This document shows, in pieces, positions 38,710-43,690 of a stretch of 43,690 nt of DNA; within the stretch, counting starts at the first letter, position 1; the number at the start of each line of letters is the position of its first letter. The DNA is from Candidatus Saccharimonadota bacterium (GTDB lineage Bacteria > Patescibacteriota > Saccharimonadia > Saccharimonadales > Saccharimonadaceae). The notes beneath the pieces were generated by a model. It was not told the origin of the DNA and did no database searches. It saw only the letters and a list, made by a program, of their open reading frames with translations. The DNA lies in contig JAFRHO010000011.1 in assembly GCA_017433245.1 (NCBI GenBank), forward strand, positions 1 through 43,690. The letters are read 5' to 3'. The position numbers were made by a program, and so were the translations under genes.

Positions 38710-40332
38710 CTAGATAACGCGGGAGACTTCTTCGAGAGTGGTGTCACCGCGGAGAGCGGCGAGGATGCCTTTTTGCTCGAGGGTAAGCATGTCATGGGAG
38801 ATGGCGGTACGTTCGATTTCTTTGGTGTTGATGTCGGCAACATCGCCGCGAATGAAGGCTTGAATGTCTTCGGAAACGACGAGCTGTTCCATGATGACGA
38901 TGCGACCATCGTAACCGAAGGGGTAGTCTTCGGTGATGACTGGGTCGTAGAGAGTGATGTGGTCGAGATTTAGTCCTGATAAGATGTTTTGTGGGGCTTT
39001 TTCTAGAACTTCACGGATATAGGTAGTCTCGGCTTCAGTGGCCGGGCGAGGCTGTTTGGAAGCAGCGAGTTTGCGTACTAGGCGCTGGGCAATGATGAGA
39101 CGAATGGAACTTGCAAAGATGGGGTTGACGCCGATGAGGTCAATCATGCGGGCAAAGGCGGCGGAGGTGGAATTGGCATGGAAAGAGCTTAGCACTAAGT
39201 GACCAGTAATGGAAGCCTGAATGGCGGTCTTAGCAGTGTCGGCATCGCGAATCTCGCCAACCATGACAACATCAGGGTCGAGACGAAGAACTGAGCGGAG
39301 ACCTTCGGCGAAAGAGCCACCGTCGTTGGTGTGGATAGGGATTTGAGAAATGCCGCGGATGCCGTATTCAATCGGATCCTCAAGGGTGATGATTTTACGT
39401 TCGGTGGTATTCAAGGCGTTTAACATAGAGTAGAGGGTGGTCGATTTACCGGAACCGGTAGGACCAACCATAAGGACGAGACCACGGGGGTGGGAAATGA
39501 CTTCGTTGATTTCGCTTTTTTCTTCATCGGAGAGACCAAGGAGGTCAAGATTCAAGAGGGATTCGTCGAAATTGAAGAGACGAAGAACGGCGTCTTGACC
39601 ATACATGGTAGGGATGGTCTCAACACGAATGTTGAGAAGGTGCGTGGCGCCATCGCGATGGATTTCGCGTTGCATGTGACCGGATTGGGGGGCGTTTGAT
39701 GCAGTGGAAACGTTGGCGCGGGAGGAGAGCTCACCCATGAAAATGCGGTAGCGGTCACGATCGATGTTGGCGACTGGATGAAGTAGCCCGTCGACACGCA
39801 TACGGATGCGGATTTCGTCGCGAAGATTTTCGATGTGAATGTCGGAGGCACCAAGCTTGTCGGCTTGGTCGATGAGGAAATCGAAGACTTTTTCGGTAGA
39901 GACGCGAGCTAAGGTTTGGGATACTTCAGCGATAGTGGTGGAGTCGCCTTCACCGGCGATTTTGATATCATCATAATGAACAACCTGTGGTGGGTCATAG
40001 CGGAGCATGAAAACTTTGTAAGCAGAGTTAGAGATGAGAAAGAAATCAGCCTTTTCGCCCTCGTCAGTGTATTCTTGGCGAATACGTTCGATGACACTAC
40101 GTGGGGTCTGACTAGTAACCATGAATTGGAAATGCTCTTCGCCGCCGCCAGCTTGGAGAGGAATAATGTAATCGTGATGCATTTGCTCGATAGTAAGAAG
40201 GTCTTTGGTAAGAGGAATATCGTTTTCAAAGCCACGAGTGTCAAGGTAGGGGATACCGAGGATGCGGCCGCGGTTTTCGGTGGCTTGTTCTTCGTTATCA
40301 CGACGTTTTGTTTGGATGTTGTTTTCGTCCAT
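38710..40332 (-). CDS. PilB/GspE-family type IV pilus or type II secretion ATPase
   Basis: The 540-aa protein powers pilus or pseudopilus assembly from the cytoplasmic face. It has the N2 domain, Walker A MVGPTGSGKSTTLYSMLNAL, Asp box ITLEDPIEYGIRGISQI, Walker B RLDPDVVMVGEIRD, and the His box GHLVLSSFHANST. The tetracysteine zinc motif of GspE/PilB between the His box and C-terminus is absent (the region reads KLAASKQPRPATEAE). The start is 6 nt after TGTTATAAT. No other pilus genes are adjacent, but ComEC in the window suggests a DNA-uptake pilus. Confidence 0.94.
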   Translation of the reverse strand: MDENNIQTKRRDNEEQATENRGRILGIPYLDTRGFENDIPLTKDLLTIEQMHHDYIIPLQAGGGEEHFQFMVTSQTPRSVIERIRQEYTDEGEKADFFLISNSAYKVFMLRYDPPQVVHYDDIKIAGEGDSTTIAEVSQTLARVSTEKVFDFLIDQADKLGASDIHIENLRDEIRIRMRVDGLLHPVANIDRDRYRIFMGELSSRANVSTASNAPQSGHMQREIHRDGATHLLNIRVETIPTMYGQDAVLRLFNFDESLLNLDLLGLSDEEKSEINEVISHPRGLVLMVGPTGSGKSTTLYSMLNALNTTERKIITLEDPIEYGIRGISQIPIHTNDGGSFAEGLRSVLRLDPDVVMVGEIRDADTAKTAIQASITGHLVLSSFHANSTSAAFARMIDLIGVNPIFASSIRLIIAQRLVRKLAASKQPRPATEAETTYIREVLEKAPQNILSGLNLDHITLYDPVITEDYPFGYDGRIVIMEQLVVSEDIQAFIRGDVADINTKEIERTAISHDMLTLEQKGILAALRGDTTLEEVSRVI

Positions 40333-40338
40333 GCCTAT

Positions 40339-40347
40339 ATTATAACA
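40339..40347 (-). promoter_or_regulatory. leaderless promoter of the PilB-like gene
   Basis: The reverse strand TGTTATAAT has its hexamer at 40339-40344, six bases before the ATG at 40332. Confidence 0.65.
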
Positions 40348-40361
40348 TAAAAACTATGATA

Positions 40362-40370
40362 TGGTATAAT
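40362..40370 (+). promoter_or_regulatory. leaderless promoter of the tri-domain hydrolase
   Basis: TGGTATAAT with hexamer 40365-40370 lies six bases before the ATG at 40377. It is divergent to the pilB promoter, with only 44 nt between the two start codons. Confidence 0.7.
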
Positions 40371-40376
40371 TGAACT

Positions 40377-42365
40377 ATGTTTAAAAAACTAATGTACAAC
40401 AGCTTATTGTTGTCTGTGATTGGTGTTTTTTTGCTGTCAGGGGCTGTGATGGCACTGGATGCGTCGACCTTATATGAATATGCGTTGAATCAGATTTTTT
40501 TCTTTAATCCTGAGGGAGCAAATAATTATTGTACATCAGGAGGGGATTGTTATATTTCAGGTGATACGTGGGATGAAAGGATGTGGTCGGCACTTCGGCA
40601 TGTGGGATTTACGCCGGAACAGACGGCAGGATTAATAGGGAACATTGTTCATGAAGGTGGGACGCCAACAACGCAAGAATATGTATATAATAACGCACGC
40701 AATAGTGGATGTACGACGGCAGAAGGTAAGCCATATGATATTCATACGGATTTTGCATCAGATAGAGTGCATCATGGTTCTTGCATTGGTGGGTCATATT
40801 CGGCGGGAAGTGAAGTGGTAGGGATTGGTCTTGGTCCGGTGCAATGGTCATCACATGGAAGACGTGAGGGCTATCTTGCAAAGATGGCGGAATTAGGGCT
40901 TTCGAAATACTTTGAAGGGGATGCATATAAGAAGTATGGTAGTTTATCGGATGAACAGCTACGCGAAAAGATTAAATCAGAGACTGGGTCTGAGAATGAC
41001 TATTGGGCTTTGTGGTGCGCAGCGATTAAGTTTATTTGGACGGAAATGCAAGGGGATTATAAAGGATTCTTTAATAATTCAACGGCAGCGGAGTATGGGG
41101 CGTGGGCATCGGCATCGTATGAAATATGTGGTCAGTGTATGGCCGGGGGATCGCAATATAATGCGAGGGTGAAATCAGCAGAAGAATATTGGCAGAAGTA
41201 TAAATCGGGACAATTTGCGGCGGTAGAAAATGGTTCGGCACCAGTGGCAAATGGAGGCTCTTCTGGTAATGTGAGTGCGTCAAGTAATGGTTCGAATGTG
41301 ACGATAATCGGTGATTCGATTACAAATGGAGCAAGAGCGGCTTTGCTGTCGGTGATGCCGAAGGCGGAGATTGTGGCGCAGGATTCAAAGCAATTCTCTA
41401 GCGGTGGTTCGGCAGATAATCCTTCGGGGCTTCAAATAGTCGAACAATTGAAGGCAGAAGGGAAATTGAGACAGATTGTGGTGTTTGCACTTGGTACAAA
41501 TAGTGCCGTAACGAAGAGTGATGTGGACGCGGTGTTAAAGGCAGTAGGGCCGGATAGGCAAGTATTTTTCGTAACGAATTATGATACTGTAAAGACAAAT
41601 AAATATGATGATAACAATAAAGCATTTGCAGCAGCAGTAGCTGGGAATAATAATGTGGGGGTAGTTGATTGGAAAAATGCAATCCTAACAGCTTCGGGAA
41701 GCCCAAGTGATTATGTAAAAGATGAAAGTGTATATGCGGTGCATCCAACATCGGAGGGACAGAAATTGTTTGCGGAAACAATTAAAAATGCAATAAATGG
41801 AGTGAAAGCGTCGGATACTTGTTCGCCCAATGGGACTAATGGAGAATTGGTGATTTATTATCAGGGCGATGAGCCATGGGGGTCGTTACCGTATGGCAAT
41901 TGTGGTGGGACAACGATTGCTGAAGCGGGGTGCGGTCCGAGTTCGCTTGCGATGATAATTACGGCTTTAAGTGGTAAAAAGGTGACGCCGGATGAGATAG
42001 CCAAGAAAGCGGCTGATCGAGGCTATCGAGTATGTGGTAGTGGCTCAGCTCATGCAATGACTGATATCGCAAAGGATTATGGACTGACAGTAAAGAATTA
42101 TGGTAGACCGTCAATTGCAGACATTAATAAAGCGTTGAAAAACGGAGTGATGTTCCAAGTGGCTGGGACTGGTCCGGTACCTCTATCTGGCATTGGGCAT
42201 GTGATTGGAATTCGTGGAATCACAGATGATGGTAAGTGGTTGATTTTCGATAGTGCGCATAAGGGCCAGGGTACAAACGAACGAGAATGGGATCCGATGG
42301 AAATTTACCCATATATCGGCAGTGAATGGCGGGGCGTGAGCAAGAAGGTGGGTGTAGATGTGTAA
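40377..42365 (+). CDS. secreted three-enzyme cell-wall hydrolase: lysozyme, SGNH esterase, C39-like peptidase
   Basis: The 662-aa protein has a signal peptide (about 1-26). Residues ~60-275 resemble a phage-tail lysozyme domain (AGLIGNIVHEGG with candidate catalytic E93; GLGPVQWSSHGRR). A Ser/Gly/Asn linker (~283-306) leads to an SGNH-hydrolase domain (~307-475) with GDS at 312-314 and VHPTSEGQ with H456; the Asp usually three residues before that His is Tyr453. Residues ~490-655 form a papain-like C39-type domain with C519 in AGCGPSSLAMI, H608 in GHVIGI and D625 in IFDSA. Together these could cut glycan, remove acetyl groups and cut peptides of peptidoglycan. The start follows a promoter by 6 nt. 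Domain calls are by motif. Confidence 0.85.
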   Translation: MFKKLMYNSLLLSVIGVFLLSGAVMALDASTLYEYALNQIFFFNPEGANNYCTSGGDCYISGDTWDERMWSALRHVGFTPEQTAGLIGNIVHEGGTPTTQEYVYNNARNSGCTTAEGKPYDIHTDFASDRVHHGSCIGGSYSAGSEVVGIGLGPVQWSSHGRREGYLAKMAELGLSKYFEGDAYKKYGSLSDEQLREKIKSETGSENDYWALWCAAIKFIWTEMQGDYKGFFNNSTAAEYGAWASASYEICGQCMAGGSQYNARVKSAEEYWQKYKSGQFAAVENGSAPVANGGSSGNVSASSNGSNVTIIGDSITNGARAALLSVMPKAEIVAQDSKQFSSGGSADNPSGLQIVEQLKAEGKLRQIVVFALGTNSAVTKSDVDAVLKAVGPDRQVFFVTNYDTVKTNKYDDNNKAFAAAVAGNNNVGVVDWKNAILTASGSPSDYVKDESVYAVHPTSEGQKLFAETIKNAINGVKASDTCSPNGTNGELVIYYQGDEPWGSLPYGNCGGTTIAEAGCGPSSLAMIITALSGKKVTPDEIAKKAADRGYRVCGSGSAHAMTDIAKDYGLTVKNYGRPSIADINKALKNGVMFQVAGTGPVPLSGIGHVIGIRGITDDGKWLIFDSAHKGQGTNEREWDPMEIYPYIGSEWRGVSKKVGVDV

Positions 42366-42376
42366 AAAGGAGGTGA

Positions 42377-43135
42377 ATGACTAGAAAAAATGTTGATACA
42401 AGAAATACATTTAGTTCGCCGGGAGTGAAATTAGTATTGGCTTTGGCGATACCAGTGATTGTAATCTTGATTATTATAATGGTTTATATGTTGCTAAAGC
42501 CGGAGGAAATAATAGAGCCGCGGCTAACGATTGACAATTTTGCGGAAGTATTGCCGGAAGTGCCAGAGGATACGGAGAAACAAATCGAGGAGAAACTGTA
42601 TGTTCAGGTGGCGGAGTCTGGTGCTTCTGAAGTGCCGGAAAGTGGAGCGATGATTCGAGATGGAAGCGTAGATGGGTTTACGATTCAGAATGAGTTTCAT
42701 GTGGGAGATTTTATTGTGGATATTGCCAGTGTGCAGCAATCATATATCGTGAAGTATTATTATGGTGAACTGGAGGGGCAATATGAGATGGAAGCTTCGG
42801 CTTCGGTGATGCTATATTGCATTGAGGATCCTGATGAAGTGATTTATAAAGACTTTGTGTGTCGAGCCGGGCGAGACTTTGTAAAGCCTGATCCGATTCA
42901 GTATATTTTGCCGCGAGATTTTTCAGATTATAGTTTGTCATATACGTATTCGTTGACTTCGGAAAGTGGGTATGCGGTGGTGGTGGTATATGACCCACCA
43001 GAGTCAGTGTATCTTAGTGGAAAGCTGGAAGAGTTCGAGAATGAGAAGATGGATGAGATTCGAGAGTATTTAATGGGGATGGGTGTGAATCCGGATGATT
43101 ATGAGTTTGTTGTGAAGTATAAGATTGTGGAATAA
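42377..43135 (+). CDS. single-pass membrane protein of unknown function, 252 aa
   Basis: A short basic N-terminus and one hydrophobic helix (about residues 19-40, LVLALAIPVIVILIIIMVYML) anchor an acidic extracytoplasmic domain of about 210 residues, rich in Glu, Asp, Val and Tyr, with two cysteines. No family is recognised. AAAGGAGG ends only 3 nt before the ATG at 42377, an unusually tight spacing, and starts one base after the hydrolase stop codon, so the two genes form one operon. It may localise or restrain the secreted hydrolase (inference from context only). Confidence 0.75.
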   Translation: MTRKNVDTRNTFSSPGVKLVLALAIPVIVILIIIMVYMLLKPEEIIEPRLTIDNFAEVLPEVPEDTEKQIEEKLYVQVAESGASEVPESGAMIRDGSVDGFTIQNEFHVGDFIVDIASVQQSYIVKYYYGELEGQYEMEASASVMLYCIEDPDEVIYKDFVCRAGRDFVKPDPIQYILPRDFSDYSLSYTYSLTSESGYAVVVVYDPPESVYLSGKLEEFENEKMDEIREYLMGMGVNPDDYEFVVKYKIVE

Positions 43136-43176
43136 AGGTTAACCTCCCAAACAAGTTGTACAACTTTTAATTGTTC

Positions 43177-43205
43177 TTGCATTATTAGCTTAAGCGTTAT
43201 ATAAT
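43177..43205 (+). promoter_or_regulatory. -35/-10 promoter of the 3'-end secreted gene
   Basis: TTGCAT (43177-43182), 17 nt, TATAAT (43200-43205) make a good promoter. A palindrome AAGTTGTACAACTT at 43153-43166 lies just upstream and could be an operator or end the previous transcript. Confidence 0.7.
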
Positions 43206-43252
43206 GGTCTCATTAAAGGTCTACATTTTTAATAAAAAGGTGTTTTAACAAA

Positions 43253-43690
43253 GTGAAAAGAAAAACAAATACACTTCTCGCAGGATTAGGCCTTATGCTG
43301 GCTAGTATTTTAGTCTTTGGTAATATTTCTACAGAATCAGTTTCTGCTTATTCTGCCGCTATCACAACTAGTAACTCTATAGAACTAGATATTACTCCTA
43401 GCGGCGATGGTACTTCCATCCATAGTGAATCCATTAACGTAACTTCAGACTGTAGAGCAGGATATAATCTCACTATAGCCACTCCAGAAGGTAGCAGTCT
43501 ATATAAGTATAGTAACAATACTCAAGCCGATACCGCTTCCTTTACAGCAGTAGATGGTACTTCTGCTTTAAGTAGTAGCAACAATACTAATAAATGGGGC
43601 TACACTCTAACTTCCAACCCCACTAGTAGTACTGTCTTCTCTCCACTCTCATCTACTGCTGCAGTCTTAAAAACCCCATCACAAACTGCC
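43253..43690 (+). CDS. secreted protein, N-terminal 146 codons, cut by window end
   Basis: A GTG at 43253, with AAAGGTG about 9 nt upstream, opens a frame that runs to the window end without a stop. The N-terminus is a signal peptide (KRKTNTLLAGLGLMLASILVFG followed by VSAYSA). The mature part is rich in Ser, Thr and Asn, with a strand TSNSIELDITPSGDG and NVTSDCRAGYNLTIATPEG, resembling the beta-rich N-terminal domains of the two FISUMP proteins in style, though the sequence is not obviously the same. Codon use (ACT, AGT, AGC, CTA) and low G match those genes too. It may be a third surface protein. The C-terminus is unseen. Confidence 0.75.
   Translation, partial: MKRKTNTLLAGLGLMLASILVFGNISTESVSAYSAAITTSNSIELDITPSGDGTSIHSESINVTSDCRAGYNLTIATPEGSSLYKYSNNTQADTASFTAVDGTSALSSSNNTNKWGYTLTSNPTSSTVFSPLSSTAAVLKTPSQTA

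Noticed and set aside
1-43690. CRISPR arrays, prophage or a full insertion sequence
   Set aside because: No regularly spaced direct repeats, no phage structural genes and no intact transposase were seen.

Overview
The window looks like a chromosomal replication-origin region from a Patescibacteria/CPR bacterium, most probably Candidatus Saccharibacteria (TM7). This is inferred from gene content: an origin cluster dnaA-dnaN-recF with rpmH-rnpA diverging; a small gene set rich in cell-envelope and competence functions; FISUMP surface proteins; an archaemetzincin relative; a RhuM-Fic protein; and compact spacing. Recognised proteins read through with the standard code (stop codons TAA, TAG and TGA are all used; Trp is TGG). 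No database search was possible, so the taxon is an inference.

Layout. 1-10,993: a partial tRNA, a small membrane protein, tsaD, a methyltransferase-like gene, a 7TM-GAF protein with a CAP-domain protein, rlmH, a CtpE-like P-type ATPase, and two FemAB genes flanking a DUF3137 gene. 10,994-15,321: the only long gene-poor gap, an IS1634-type transposase fragment, an archaemetzincin-family gene that has lost its zinc histidines, and valS. 15,322-19,989: HIT, PAP2, histidine phosphatase, tRNA-Arg, tRNA-Ser, VanY-like peptidase, RhuM-Fic, truncated Mur ligase. 19,973-23,386: murE-like gene, MacB-type ABC permease and ATPase, tRNA-Ser. 23,387-28,744: a 97-nt hairpin, an RNA methyltransferase, recF, dnaN, dnaA and oriC. 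28,745-43,690: rpmH, rnpA, a FISUMP protein, comEC, yebC, pyrG, an unlisted 34-residue basic peptide gene, tRNA-Ser, DUF1846, a second FISUMP protein, a PilB/GspE ATPase, a three-enzyme secreted hydrolase with a membrane-protein partner, and a further secreted protein running off the end.

From about 20 kb to the origin nearly all genes are on the minus strand; right of it most are on the plus strand and that strand is very G-rich, as expected for leading strands leaving oriC near 28.6 kb. Cell-wall enzymes (FemAB pair, VanY, Mur ligases, PAP2, hydrolase), surface proteins (FISUMP, CAP) and DNA-uptake parts (ComEC, PilB) fit an epibiotic, competent lifestyle.

The most striking points are: (1) sixteen genes whose start codon lies only 6-8 nt after a TATAAT-like element, usually with an extended TGN, so their mRNAs should be leaderless, alongside a second class with strong Shine-Dalgarno sites; (2) a complete tiny transcription unit for a very basic 34-aa peptide; (3) a pseudo-archaemetzincin; (4) two FISUMP proteins whose 3' ends switch to GC-rich, NNY-codon sequence, resembling variable regions of diversity-generating retroelements, although no reverse transcriptase is in the window; (5) a lysozyme-SGNH-C39 fusion.
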